In this document: positions 55,270 to 64,000 of the stretch, one piece after another
How the letters are laid out: each line of letters opens with the position of its first letter
Numbering within the stretch: the stretch's first letter is position 1
NCBI RefSeq assembly: GCF_001562275.1
Contig: NZ_CP014304.1
Coordinates: forward strand, 3,534,001 to 3,598,000
DNA: 64,000 nt
Direction: 5' to 3'
From: Hymenobacter sp. PAMC 26628
GTDB taxonomy: Bacteria > Bacteroidota > Bacteroidia > Cytophagales > Hymenobacteraceae
Position numbers and translations under genes: made by a program
Notes under the pieces: generated by a model
Database searches by the model: none
Seen by the model: the letters and a program-made list of their open reading frames with translations, nothing else
What the model was told of the DNA's origin: nothing

Positions 55270-56100
55270 ATGACTTACTGGCACGCCCTGCTCCTCGCCA
55301 TCGTGGAGGGCATCACCGAGTTTCTGCCCGTGTCCAGCACCGGGCACATGATCATCGCCTCGGCCCTGCTGGGCATTCAGATGACGCCGTTTGCCAAGCT
55401 CTACCTGGTGGTCATTCAGCTGGGGGCCATCCTGTCGGTGCTGGTGGTGTACTGGAAGCGGTTTTTCCAGAGCATCGACTTCTACCTCAAGCTGTTGGTG
55501 GCCTTTTTGCCCATCGTGGTCGTGGGGCTGCTGCTGAAAAAACACATCGACGCGCTGCTCGAATCCGTGACCACGGTGGGGGCCATGCTGCTGCTCGGCG
55601 GCGTGGTGCTGCTGTTCGTGGACAAGTGGTTTCCGCAGGAAGATTCGCAGAAGGGCGGCCACCCCGTCACCAACCCGAGCTGGAAGGAGGCCTTCGTCAT
55701 TGGCCTGTTTCAGTGCCTGGCCGTGGTGCCGGGCGTGAGCCGCTCGGCAGCCACCATCATCGGGGGCCTCACCCAGAAGCTGACGCGCCGGGCGGCGGCC
55801 GAGTTTGCCTTTTTCCTGGCCATGCCCACCATGGCGGCGGCGGCGGCCAAGGATTTGTATGACTTTTATAAGGAAGCCAAAACCCACGGCGTCAGCCTCA
55901 ACCACCTCTTTTCGGGCCAGGAAATCAAGCTGTTGGTGCTGGGCAACGTGGTGGCCTTCGTGGTGGCGCTGCTGGCCATCCGGCTGTTTGTGGGCTTCGT
56001 GGCGAAGTACGGCTTCCGCGCCTTTGGCATCTACCGCATCATCGTGGGCGGGCTGCTGCTGCTGCTCATCGGCCTGGGCGTGAACTTGCAACTGGTTTGA
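55270..56100 (+). CDS. uppP: Undecaprenyl-diphosphatase UppP (BacA)
   Basis: A 276-residue polytopic membrane protein from the ATG of [29 protein letters not shown], which contains the first catalytic motif. The second motif is [16 protein letters not shown]. It dephosphorylates undecaprenyl pyrophosphate to recycle the lipid carrier; overproduction gives bacitracin resistance. Alternative TTG at 55249. Confidence 0.96.
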   Translation: MTYWHALLLAIVEGITEFLPVSSTGHMIIASALLGIQMTPFAKLYLVVIQLGAILSVLVVYWKRFFQSIDFYLKLLVAFLPIVVVGLLLKKHIDALLESVTTVGAMLLLGGVVLLFVDKWFPQEDSQKGGHPVTNPSWKEAFVIGLFQCLAVVPGVSRSAATIIGGLTQKLTRRAAAEFAFFLAMPTMAAAAAKDLYDFYKEAKTHGVSLNHLFSGQEIKLLVLGNVVAFVVALLAIRLFVGFVAKYGFRAFGIYRIIVGGLLLLLIGLGVNLQLV

Positions 56101-56102
56101 TC

Positions 56103-56903
56103 GTGAAAAAGTTGGCTGATTTTGACTTCGACGCGGGCGAAATCCTGCTTTTCGACAAACCCCTCACCTGGTCGTCGTTCGATGGCGTGCGCAAGCTGAA
56201 AAACGCGCTGCGGATCCGCAAAGTCGGCCACGCCGGCACCCTCGACCCCCTGGCCACTGGCCTGCTCATCCTTTGCACGGGCAAGAAAACCAAGGAAATC
56301 GACCAGATTCAGGCCCAGGAAAAGGAGTACACCGGCACCTTCCGCCTCGGCCAAACCACGCCCAGCTTCGACCTCGAAACCGCCGTGGACGCCGAGGGGC
56401 CCTACGCCCACCTCACCGAGGCAGACATCCGGGCCGCCGCCGCGCAGTTCGTGGGCGAAATCCAGCAGACGCCGCCGCTGTACTCAGCCGTGAAACTTGA
56501 CGGCAAGCGCGCCTACGAGCTGGCCCGCAAGGGCCAGGAAGCCGAAATAAAGGCCAAAACCGTCACTGTCAAGGCGTTTGAGCTGACGCGCATCGCGTTG
56601 CCCGAGGTCGATTTCCGGGTGGTGTGCTCCAAAGGCACCTACATCCGCAGCCTGGCCCGCGACTTAGGCGCGGCCCTAAGCGCGGGGGCCCACCTCACGG
56701 CGCTGCGGCGCACCCGCATCGGCGCGTTTCGGGTGGAGGACGCCCTGACGCTGGCCGATGTGCAGGCCCTGGCCCCGCCCCGCCCCGAGGGCCCCACTGG
56801 CGAGGCGCGCCCCCGCCGCGGGGGCCCCCGCCCGGCCCGCGCCGGCCTCGATTTTTACGCCGCCCAGCAAGCCGCCGGGGCCCCGGCCGAAGGGACCGAG
56901 TAG
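56103..56903 (+). CDS. truB: tRNA pseudouridine-55 synthase TruB
   Basis: A 266-residue protein from a GTG 3 bases after the uppP stop; a TTG overlapping that stop (56097) is an alternative. ILLFDKPLTWSSFDGVRKLK, the catalytic Asp in GHAGTLDPLATGLLI, and CSKGTYIRSLARDLGAAL are diagnostic. The last 50 residues are Pro/Arg/Gly-rich (RPEGPTGEARPRRGGP) and look like a nonconserved tail. It is translationally linked to uppP. Confidence 0.95.
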   Translation: MKKLADFDFDAGEILLFDKPLTWSSFDGVRKLKNALRIRKVGHAGTLDPLATGLLILCTGKKTKEIDQIQAQEKEYTGTFRLGQTTPSFDLETAVDAEGPYAHLTEADIRAAAAQFVGEIQQTPPLYSAVKLDGKRAYELARKGQEAEIKAKTVTVKAFELTRIALPEVDFRVVCSKGTYIRSLARDLGAALSAGAHLTALRRTRIGAFRVEDALTLADVQALAPPRPEGPTGEARPRRGGPRPARAGLDFYAAQQAAGAPAEGTE

Positions 56904-56980
56904 CGCCTTCGTAAAAAAACGCGGCGCATTGCCGATTGCGGGCGAATTTTGCAGCTTCGCTACCACGCCGCCTGGTTCCT

Positions 56981-57928
56981 ATGCTCGTTATCCGCGACCC
57001 TGCCGACTTTCCCCGCTTGCAAAATGCCGTCGTCACGAGCGGCACCTTCGACGGGGTGCACCGCGGGCACCAGCGCATTCTGGCGCGGCTGCGCGAAGCG
57101 GCCGACGCGGCGGGCGGGCCGGCGGTGGTCATCACTTACTGGCCGCACCCGCGCCTGGTGCTGGGGCCCCCGCCCTCGCACCCCGAGCTGCTGGAGTTGC
57201 AGCTGCTCAACACCTTAGAGGAGCGCATTGCGCGGCTGGCGGCGTTCGGCGTCGATTACCTGCTGATTGTACCCTTCACTCGTGAGTTCGCGCAGTGGAC
57301 ATCGGAGGAGTACATCCAGCGCCTGCTGCTGGACACCGTGGGGGCCCGGCACCTGGTAATTGGCTACGACCACCGGTTTGGCAAAAACCGTGAGGGCGGC
57401 TTCGACTACCTCAGCCAGCACGCGGCCCGCTACGGCTTCGACGTGGAGGAAATTCCGCGGGCCGACATCGACGCGGTGGGCGTGAGCAGCACCCGCATCC
57501 GGGCGGCGCTGCGTGGGCACGACGTGGCCACCGCCACCCGCTACCTGGGCTACGACTACCCCGTGACCGGCCGCGTGGTGACGGGCCAGCAGCTGGGCCG
57601 CACCATCGGCTACCCCACGGCCAACCTGCACGTGGAGGAACCCTTGAAGCTGGTGCCGGCCCAGGGCATTTATGCGGTGTGGGCCACCACGGCGGCCGGC
57701 ACCCGGCATCGGGGCATGCTCAGCATCGGGGTGCGGCCCACCATCGGGGCGGGGCTGGCCCAAACCATCGAGGTGAACTTACTGGATTTCGGCGGCGACC
57801 TCTACGGGCAATTACTGACGCTGGAATTCGTTGCCTGGCTGCGCGGCGAGGAGAAGTACAACGGCCTCGACGCCCTCAAGGCCCAGCTAGCGCTGGATGC
57901 CGAGGCCACGCGGGCGGCGCTGGCGTAG
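56981..57928 (+). CDS. ribF: Bifunctional riboflavin kinase/FAD synthetase
   Basis: A 315-residue protein from the ATG of MLVIRDPADFPRLQ. The adenylyltransferase part has VTSGTFDGVHRGHQRIL and YDHRFGKNREGG; the flavokinase part has GRTIGYPTANL and GAGLAQTIEVNLLDFGGDLYG. It makes FMN and FAD from riboflavin. No FMN riboswitch is seen upstream. It closes the ftsX operon. Confidence 0.96.
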   Translation: MLVIRDPADFPRLQNAVVTSGTFDGVHRGHQRILARLREAADAAGGPAVVITYWPHPRLVLGPPPSHPELLELQLLNTLEERIARLAAFGVDYLLIVPFTREFAQWTSEEYIQRLLLDTVGARHLVIGYDHRFGKNREGGFDYLSQHAARYGFDVEEIPRADIDAVGVSSTRIRAALRGHDVATATRYLGYDYPVTGRVVTGQQLGRTIGYPTANLHVEEPLKLVPAQGIYAVWATTAAGTRHRGMLSIGVRPTIGAGLAQTIEVNLLDFGGDLYGQLLTLEFVAWLRGEEKYNGLDALKAQLALDAEATRAALA

Positions 57929-57965
57929 TTGTTACCTTCCTTTATCTATCCCCTATTTTTTGACG

Positions 57966-59266
57966 ATGAATATTTTGCGGTTATTACTACTTAGCTGCTT
58001 TTGCCTGGGGACCCTGGGCGCGGCCCAGGCCCAGGGCAAGCTCAGCGGCGTGGTGCAGGACTCGGTGACGCACGAGCCGCTGGCGTTTTCGAGCGTGTTT
58101 CTCGCCAACACCACGCTGGGCGTCACCACCAATGAACTGGGCCGGTTCGAGTTTGCCAAAGTGCCGACGGGTACCTACAGCGTGGTGGGCTCGTACGTGG
58201 GCTACCGCTTGGCCAAGCAGGTGATAACCGTTACCAGCGCCCCGCAGCAGATTACGCTGGCGCTGGCCGCAACCGGCAACCAGTTGGCCGAAGTGGTGGT
58301 GGAGTCGACGCCCAACGACCCGAAGGATTACCAGAAATTTACGGACCAGTTCCTGGGCCGCACCGCGTTTTCGGACCAGTCCCACATTGTGAATCCCAAG
58401 GACGTCATCGTGAGCTACGACGACTCGACCAAGGACCTGACGGCCCGCTCGCGCAAGTTTGTGCAGATTGACAACGACGCCCTGGGTTACCACGTGAAGT
58501 ACTACGGCCTGCGCTTCAGCAGCAACGACGAGGACGGTTCGCTGAGCTTCTACGGCGAGCCCGTGTTTGAGGAAATGACGCCGCGCGACGAGCGCCAGCA
58601 GCGCCAGTGGGCCGCCAACCGCGCCGCGGCCTACAACGGCTCATTCAACCACTTCCTGAAAAGCGTGTACGACAACCGCGTGGCGGCCGAAGGCTTCCTC
58701 ACCCAGCAAGTGCGCGTGGTGGTGAACAACCGCTTCGATCTGACGGATAGCCTGCGCCGCACCATGCTCACCCAGCGGCCCAACGGCCCGTTCAGCAAGG
58801 CCGAAAAGGACTCGCTGACCAAGTGGAACCGGGCGGCCCCGGTCACGGCCACGGTATACCCCGAGGCGCGGCCCATCGACAGCATCCGCCGGGTATCGGC
58901 TGACCGCCAGCACGTGTATTTGCGCTTCACGGGCGAGCTGCAAGTGGCCCACTTCGGCGAGGCCCCCGACCCCAAATACGGCCGGCCCATGTCGCCACTG
59001 GGGGCCACCAGCAAGCCCTACCCCGCCCTGCGGCAGGTGTCGCGGCTGCGGCTGCAAGGGCAGGAGGCGGAAATCCAGTCCAACGGCTCGCTGATGAACC
59101 CGTTCGACGTGTCGGCCGGCGAGTACTGGGGATTCGAGAAAATAGGTGAATTTTTGCCACTTAATTACGTGCCGCCCGTTGCGGTAGCGCCCGCGCCGGC
59201 GCCCGTTCGTTCCGCTACCCCCACCCGTTCTGCCACTCCTACCCGTTCTTCCGCTTCCGCCCGCCC

Positions 59267-59270
<4 letters not shown>
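57966..59270 (+). CDS. Secreted CarboxypepD_reg-like domain protein
   Basis: A 434-residue protein from the ATG of MNILRLLLLSCFCLGTLGAAQAQ, a signal peptide. Residues 25-110 form a carboxypeptidase-regulatory-like beta-sandwich (GVVQDSVTHEPLAFSSVFLANTTLGVTTNELGRFEF). The rest is unfamiliar and ends with a Ser/Thr/Arg-rich low-complexity tail (TPTRSATPTRSSASARP). Its stop overlaps the scoA start by 4 bases (ATGA), so the two are coupled. Confidence 0.85.
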
Positions 59271-59968
<698 letters not shown>

Positions 59969-59998
59969 GGTAGGCCGCGAGATGGTTTGGAAAGCAAT

Positions 59999-60110
59999 AA
60001 GGCCGTCATGCTGAGCTTGTCGAAGCACCTCTACCGCGGCAGTAATCAATGAATAGTTACACTGAAGAGATGCTTCGATTCCACTTCGTTCCGCTCAGCA
60101 TGACGGCCTT
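59999..60110. repeat. GTCATGCTGAGC palindromic element, copy 4
   Basis: Starts AAGGCCGTCATGCTGAGC and ends GCTCAGCATGACGGCCTT, so the termini are perfect inverted repeats while the interior is diverged (CTTGTCGAAG against GATTCCACTTCG). Between scoA and the serine hydrolase. Confidence 0.88.
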
Positions 60111-60160
60111 GTTGCTTCTTTAATAGGTTCATAATTAAGCTCACCCCTCCCCCCGTCACT

Positions 60161-61456
60161 ATGAAAAAACTGCTTCTCCCGCTGCTACTGGCCCTGGGTA
60201 GCCTGGGGGCCCTGGCCCAACCCAGCCGCACGCCCGTGCTGCAAGTCGCCGCGCCCGCCACCGTGGGCATGAGCGCCGCTGGCCTGGAGCGCATCGACCA
60301 GCTGCTGCGGGAGTACACGGCTGCGGGGCGCGAGCCGGGGGCCATCGGCTTCATTGCCCGCGACGGCAAAATCATTTACCGCCAGGCGTTTGGCTTGAAC
60401 GACGTAGCCGCGCGCACGCCGCTCTCGTCCGAAGCCATCGTGCGCATCGCCTCGCAAACCAAGGCCATTACCAGCGCGGGGGCCCTGCTGCTGTTTGACC
60501 AGGGCCGGTTTAAGCTCGACGACCCGATTTCGAAGTACCTGCCGGCTTTCGCCCACCCCAAGGTACTGGCGACGTTCAACGAAAAGGATTCGACCTACAC
60601 CACCGTGCCGGCGCGCAGCGAAATCACCATTCGCCAGCTGTTCACGCACACCTCGGGCATCGGCTACCCGGTCATCGGCAACAAGGAAGCGCGGGCTATT
60701 TACGCCAAGGCGCACATTCCCAGCGGGGTGGGCACGCCGACCGGCACGCTGGCCGCGGCCATCGACGCGCTGGGGCCCCTGCCGCTGATGCACCAGCCGG
60801 GCGAAAAATTCACCTACGGCCTGAGTATCGACGTGCTGGGCCGGCTAATTGAAGTGCTTTCGGGCCAGCCGCTCGACCAGTACCTGCGCGCCCGCATTTT
60901 TGAGCCCCTGGGCATGCGCGACACCTACTTCTACCTGCCCGCCGCATTGCAGCCGCGCTTGGTCACACTTTACACCGAGGATGAGGCTAAAAACACCGTG
61001 CCATTGGTGAAGCTTGGGGGCCTGCGGGCCGATTACCCCAAGGCCGCGGGCACGTACTTTTCGGGCGGTGGGGGCCTATCGAGCACCGTCGACGACTATG
61101 CCGTATTCCTCCAAATGCTGCTGAACGGCGGTGAGTACCGCGGCCGCCGGCTCCTCAAGCCCGAAACCGTGGCCCTGATGACCCAGAACCAGATGGGTGC
61201 CGTGAGCCAGGGCGGCAACAAATTCGGCCTCGGCTTTAGCATCGTCACGGCCGCGGGCGCGGCCCAAAGCGGCCTCACCGAGGGGTCGTACGAGTGGGGC
61301 GGCATTTTCGGCACTACGTACTGGGTCGACCCCAAGGAAAAAATCGTGGCCCTGCTCTACACCCAAAAGTGGCCCAACACCACGGCCGCCGACTTCTCGG
61401 CCAAGTTCAAACGACTGGTGTACGAGGCCATTCTCAAGCGCCACGCCCCGCAGTAG
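60161..61456 (+). CDS. Serine hydrolase, class C beta-lactamase family
   Basis: A 431-residue protein with a signal peptide (MKKLLLPLLLALGSLGALAQ). The catalytic SxxK is SQTK in RIASQTKAITSAGALLLFDQG; QLFTHTSGIGYP and FTYGLSIDVLGRLIEVLSG follow, and WGGIFGTTYWVDP corresponds to the third region. It is a periplasmic esterase or D-amino-peptidase type enzyme; beta-lactamase activity is not implied. It sits between the two CoA-transferase subunits. Confidence 0.92.
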   Translation: MKKLLLPLLLALGSLGALAQPSRTPVLQVAAPATVGMSAAGLERIDQLLREYTAAGREPGAIGFIARDGKIIYRQAFGLNDVAARTPLSSEAIVRIASQTKAITSAGALLLFDQGRFKLDDPISKYLPAFAHPKVLATFNEKDSTYTTVPARSEITIRQLFTHTSGIGYPVIGNKEARAIYAKAHIPSGVGTPTGTLAAAIDALGPLPLMHQPGEKFTYGLSIDVLGRLIEVLSGQPLDQYLRARIFEPLGMRDTYFYLPAALQPRLVTLYTEDEAKNTVPLVKLGGLRADYPKAAGTYFSGGGGLSSTVDDYAVFLQMLLNGGEYRGRRLLKPETVALMTQNQMGAVSQGGNKFGLGFSIVTAAGAAQSGLTEGSYEWGGIFGTTYWVDPKEKIVALLYTQKWPNTTAADFSAKFKRLVYEAILKRHAPQ

Positions 61457-61468
61457 GGCCCCGAAAGA

Positions 61469-61560
61469 CCGTCCTGTTGAGCGCAGCCGAAGTATTTCTC
61501 CTACGGCAGTAATTAATGATATAGGCAGCGGGAGAGTTGCTTCGGCTGCGCTCAGCAGAA
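61469..61560. repeat. GTCATGCTGAGC palindromic element, copy 5 (degenerate)
   Basis: Left arm CCGTCCTGTTGAGCGCAGCC… and right arm …GGCTGCGCTCAGCAGAA pair with several mismatches. Centre (CGGCAGTAATTAAT) resembles copy 4. Between the serine hydrolase and scoB. Confidence 0.82.
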
Positions 61561-61584
61561 CTACACACCAACGATTTGATTCCA

Positions 61585-62253
61585 ATGGCACTCGACAAAC
61601 ACGGCATCGCCCGGCGCATTGCGCAGGAAGTAAAAGACGGCTCCTACGTCAACCTTGGCATCGGCATTCCGACGCTGGTGGCCAACTACATCCCGGCTGG
61701 CATCAGCGTCGAGCTGCAATCCGAGAACGGGCTCCTCGGCATGGGGCCCTTCCCCACCGAGGCCGAAGTGGACCCTGACCTCATCAACGCCGGCAAGCAG
61801 ACGGTGACCACGCTGCCGGGCTCCAGCCTGTTTTCGTCGGCCGACTCGTTCGGCATGATCCGCGGCGAGCACGTGGACCTGACCATTCTGGGGGCCATGG
61901 AGGTGAGCGAAAGCGGCGACATTGCCAACTGGAAAATACCCGGCAAAATGGTGAAGGGCATGGGCGGCGCCATGGACCTGGTGGCCTCGGCCAAAAACAT
62001 CATCGTGGCCATGCAGCACGTGGCCCGCGACGGCTCCAGCAAGCTGCTGTCGGCCTGCACGTTGCCCCTCACCGGCCTGCGCTGCGTGAAGAAAATCGTG
62101 ACCGAGTTAGCCGTACTCGACGTGACGCCCGACGGCTTCGTGTTGCGCGAGCGGGCCCCGGGCGTAAGCGTGGCCCAGATTCGGGCGGCTACTGCCGGCA
62201 AGCTGGTGGTGCCCGGCTCCGACGAGGACGTACCGGAAATGATGCTGCCCTAA
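61585..62253 (+). CDS. scoB: 3-oxoacid CoA-transferase subunit B
   Basis: A 222-residue protein from the ATG of [16 protein letters not shown]. The catalytic glutamate is in [37 protein letters not shown] and [22 protein letters not shown] are typical. It is the partner of ScoA. The start 16 codons earlier lies in the palindromic repeat and is rejected. Confidence 0.95.
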   Translation: MALDKHGIARRIAQEVKDGSYVNLGIGIPTLVANYIPAGISVELQSENGLLGMGPFPTEAEVDPDLINAGKQTVTTLPGSSLFSSADSFGMIRGEHVDLTILGAMEVSESGDIANWKIPGKMVKGMGGAMDLVASAKNIIVAMQHVARDGSSKLLSACTLPLTGLRCVKKIVTELAVLDVTPDGFVLRERAPGVSVAQIRAATAGKLVVPGSDEDVPEMMLP

Positions 62254-62524
62254 AGAACGGAGCGCAGGGCCTCAGCACAGGTTGTTTCTCGCACCGCGGC
62301 GCAGCACGCAACGTGTCCAAACGGTGGGTTTGTCGAGGAAGTTTATATATAAAATATAATATCTATATTGTTTATAGCCTTTCCACTTTAACCGCATCAC
62401 TTTTTCTTGGTTGGCTAGGTAGCTGGCCATAAATTGAAGGGGCACTAGGGACAGACATTGCATTCCGAGTGGTCAACTTTTATTTATCAACACCCAATAT
62501 GGCTAACATCCTGCGTTTATTCCA

Positions 62525-63079
62525 TTGATTAACAATCGTTTATTTTTCAGGAAATCTATATTAGCCGCGATGCTTGTTGGGCTTTCCAGCAGGGCTTTTG
62601 CGCAAGCGCCCGCACGGCCCGACAGCATTACGGTGGCCATCGAGCCTACTTACAACGATGTAACGGCCGTCCACCGCTGGCTGCTGGGCGAGAGCTACCG
62701 GCGGCAGTGGGCGGCCCCAGTGAAGATGCGGGTGTTTCACCTGTCCACCGAAAAAGGCGGCCTGAAAATCCTGGAGCGCGGCGGCGGTTTGCAAACCAAG
62801 TCGCTGCGCCTGCAGGACGCCACCGGGCAGCAGTGGGTGGTGCGCACCCTCCAGAAGTACCCCGAGCGGGGCCTGCCGCCCGCGCTGCGGCCCACCATCG
62901 CCAAAGACATTTTGCAGGACCAGGTATCGGCTTCGCACCCGTACGCGGCCTGCATTCAAAACATATCACTTCCCCGTTCGTCACCGACCTTTGCCGGCCC
63001 TTTGGGCGAGCGGCCGGGGCGCTGCCCTCGGGCCATAACTTTCTGCCCGCTCCTTGTTATACCTTTCCCGTACGAATGA
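62525..63079 (+). pseudogene. Truncated secreted protein (5' remnant)
   Basis: An open frame of 184 codons with a TTG start and signal peptide (RKSILAAMLVGLSSRAFAQ). Residues 27-142 (PDSITVAIEPTYNDVTAVHRWLLGESYRRQWAAPV, ILQDQVSASHPYAA) look like the start of a much larger Hymenobacteraceae outer-membrane protein. Sense is lost after HPYAA at about 62945, and the rest is unrelated. The remainder of the gene appears deleted. This identification is from memory of the family. Confidence 0.6.
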
Positions 63080-63169
63080 AGGGCTCCTGAATTTACCCAA
63101 ATCTAGCTGCACTCAACTGGGCCCCTCCGCCGCTTCTTATCCCCGATCCCCATCGCATACCTTTTTCCA

Positions 63170-64000
63170 ATGAACAACCAGCAAGGGCTGCCGGCCCCCG
63201 CCGAAGGCAAATTAGGCATCCTACTGCCCGGCATGGGCGCCGTGGCCACTACCCTCATCGCCGGCGTGCTGGCCGTGCGCAAAGGCGCCGCGCAGCCCAT
63301 CGGCTCGCTCACGCAGATGGGCAAAATCCGCACGTCGACCGGCAACCCCAAAATCAAAGACTTTGCCCCCCTTACCGCCCTCGACGACATCGAGTTTGGC
63401 GGCTGGGACGTGTACGAGGACAACGTGTACGAAGCGGCCTTGAACGCCGGCGTGCTGGATTATAAAACCCTGAAGGGCGTACGGGCCGAGATGGAGGCCA
63501 TCAAGCCGATGAAGGCAGCCTTCGACCTTCATTATGTCAAGAATCTCGATGGCACGCACATCAAAACCTACACCACCAAGCTCGACCTGGCCGAGCAGGT
63601 GATTGCTGACATCCGCAACTTCAAGGCCGAGCGCGGGTGCAGCCGGCTGGTGATGGTGTGGTGCGGCTCGACGGAGATTTACCACGAGCCCACCGAAACG
63701 CACCGCACCCTGGACGCCTTCGAAGAAGGCCTGCGTACCAACGCGTCCAACATTGCCCCGAGCATGATTTACGCCTACGCCGCCCTCAAGGAAGGCGTGC
63801 CGTTCGTGAACGGGGCCCCCAACCTGACCGTGGACGTGCCCGCCCTGCTGGAGCTGGCCGCCACCACCGGCACGCCCGTGGCCGGCAAAGACTTCAAAAC
63901 GGGGCAAACCCTGATGAAGACCATCGTGGCCCCCGGCCTCAGCGCCCGCTCGCTGGGCGTGAAGGGCTGGTTCTCGACCAACATCCTGGGCAACCGCGAC
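63170..64000 (+). CDS. ino1: Inositol-3-phosphate synthase, partial (C-terminus outside window)
   Basis: 277 codons are visible from the ATG of MNNQQGLPAPAEGK; no stop before the window edge. LGILLPGMGAVATTLIAGVLAVR is the NAD-binding loop; VMVWCGSTEIYHEP, NIAPSMIYAYAALKEGVPFVNGAPNLTVDVPALLELA and GKDFKTGQTLMKTI match the Bacteroidota/actinobacterial-type myo-inositol-1-phosphate synthase. It converts glucose-6-phosphate to inositol-3-phosphate. A near-consensus TACCTTTT lies 5 bases upstream. Confidence 0.95.
   Translation, partial: MNNQQGLPAPAEGKLGILLPGMGAVATTLIAGVLAVRKGAAQPIGSLTQMGKIRTSTGNPKIKDFAPLTALDDIEFGGWDVYEDNVYEAALNAGVLDYKTLKGVRAEMEAIKPMKAAFDLHYVKNLDGTHIKTYTTKLDLAEQVIADIRNFKAERGCSRLVMVWCGSTEIYHEPTETHRTLDAFEEGLRTNASNIAPSMIYAYAALKEGVPFVNGAPNLTVDVPALLELAATTGTPVAGKDFKTGQTLMKTIVAPGLSARSLGVKGWFSTNILGNRD

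Noticed and set aside
56904..56980. Possible FMN riboswitch before ribF
   Set aside because: The gap is under 80 bases and shows none of the conserved RFN segments.
62272..62463. 63-codon ORF on the reverse strand in the A/T-rich gap after scoB
   Set aside because: No start context, promoter, signal or recognisable motif; it spans an A/T-rich spacer.

Overview
The window looks like chromosomal DNA of a high-GC Bacteroidota of the Hymenobacter type. The reasons are: Bacteroidota-specific gene neighbourhoods (ftsX–DUF3098–uppP–truB–ribF; parA–parB–DUF5683–dapB–lepB), TamB, KdsA and a six-S1-domain RpsA, repeated matches to the Bacteroidota -7 box TAnnTTTG just upstream of genes, little sign of Shine-Dalgarno sites, and GC-rich coding DNA full of GGGGCC/GGCCCC. 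The genus is an inference from overall style; no rRNA is present. One tRNA gene (Cys-GCA) is present. I saw no CRISPR array and no prophage.

Layout. 1–7.4 kb: accessory metabolism (MFS exporter cut by the window edge, aldo/keto reductase, frameshifted cupin lipoprotein, SnoaL-like protein, AraC regulator, transglutaminase, DUF421 protein, NAD-dependent epimerase). 7.5–15.1 kb: azoreductase with a dyad at its promoter, a lower-GC AlbA_2/HATPase gene, a short block of TATGTAAC repeats, a SerB–SerA fusion, a secreted coiled-coil protein, a complete IS with target duplication, and an outer-membrane-like protein. 15.8–21.4 kb: Tat/lipoprotein amidase, a nucleotidyltransferase with a small overlapping partner, PBP4-type DacB, and a low-GC two-gene cassette (AAA ATPase plus a PD-(D/E)XK-like protein) that is the best candidate here for an undescribed defence-type system. 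21.5–34 kb: housekeeping (pyrG, yidC, peptide-binding lipoprotein, UPF0173 hydrolase, then parA–parB–DUF5683–dapB–lepB with two small lower-GC genes wedged between parA and parB, and ung). 34–48.9 kb: apaG, methyltransferases, kdsA, a coiled-coil membrane protein, cyanophycin synthetase, tRNA-Cys, rpsA, an alpha/beta hydrolase, a frameshifted DUF3298-type lipoprotein, HNH protein, NlpC/P60 protein, smpB and tsaD. 49–64 kb: tamB, the ftsX-to-ribF operon, a CarboxypepD_reg-like secreted protein, scoA and scoB separated by a serine hydrolase, a truncated secreted-protein remnant, and the first part of inositol-3-phosphate synthase.

Intergenic DNA is rich in palindromes. Five copies of a 90–113 bp inverted repeat share a GTCATGCTGAGC-type core. 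Two long inverted repeats with an ACCACGGATTT-like end each enclose a terminator hairpin and lie between convergent genes. There are also two short GTAGC…GCTAC palindromes and one isolated 25 bp perfect inverted repeat. Two genes carry apparent single-base frameshifts in GC-rich runs, which could be real decay or sequencing error.

All functional calls rest on reading motifs and on knowledge of families. No database search was run, and GC contrasts are judged by eye.
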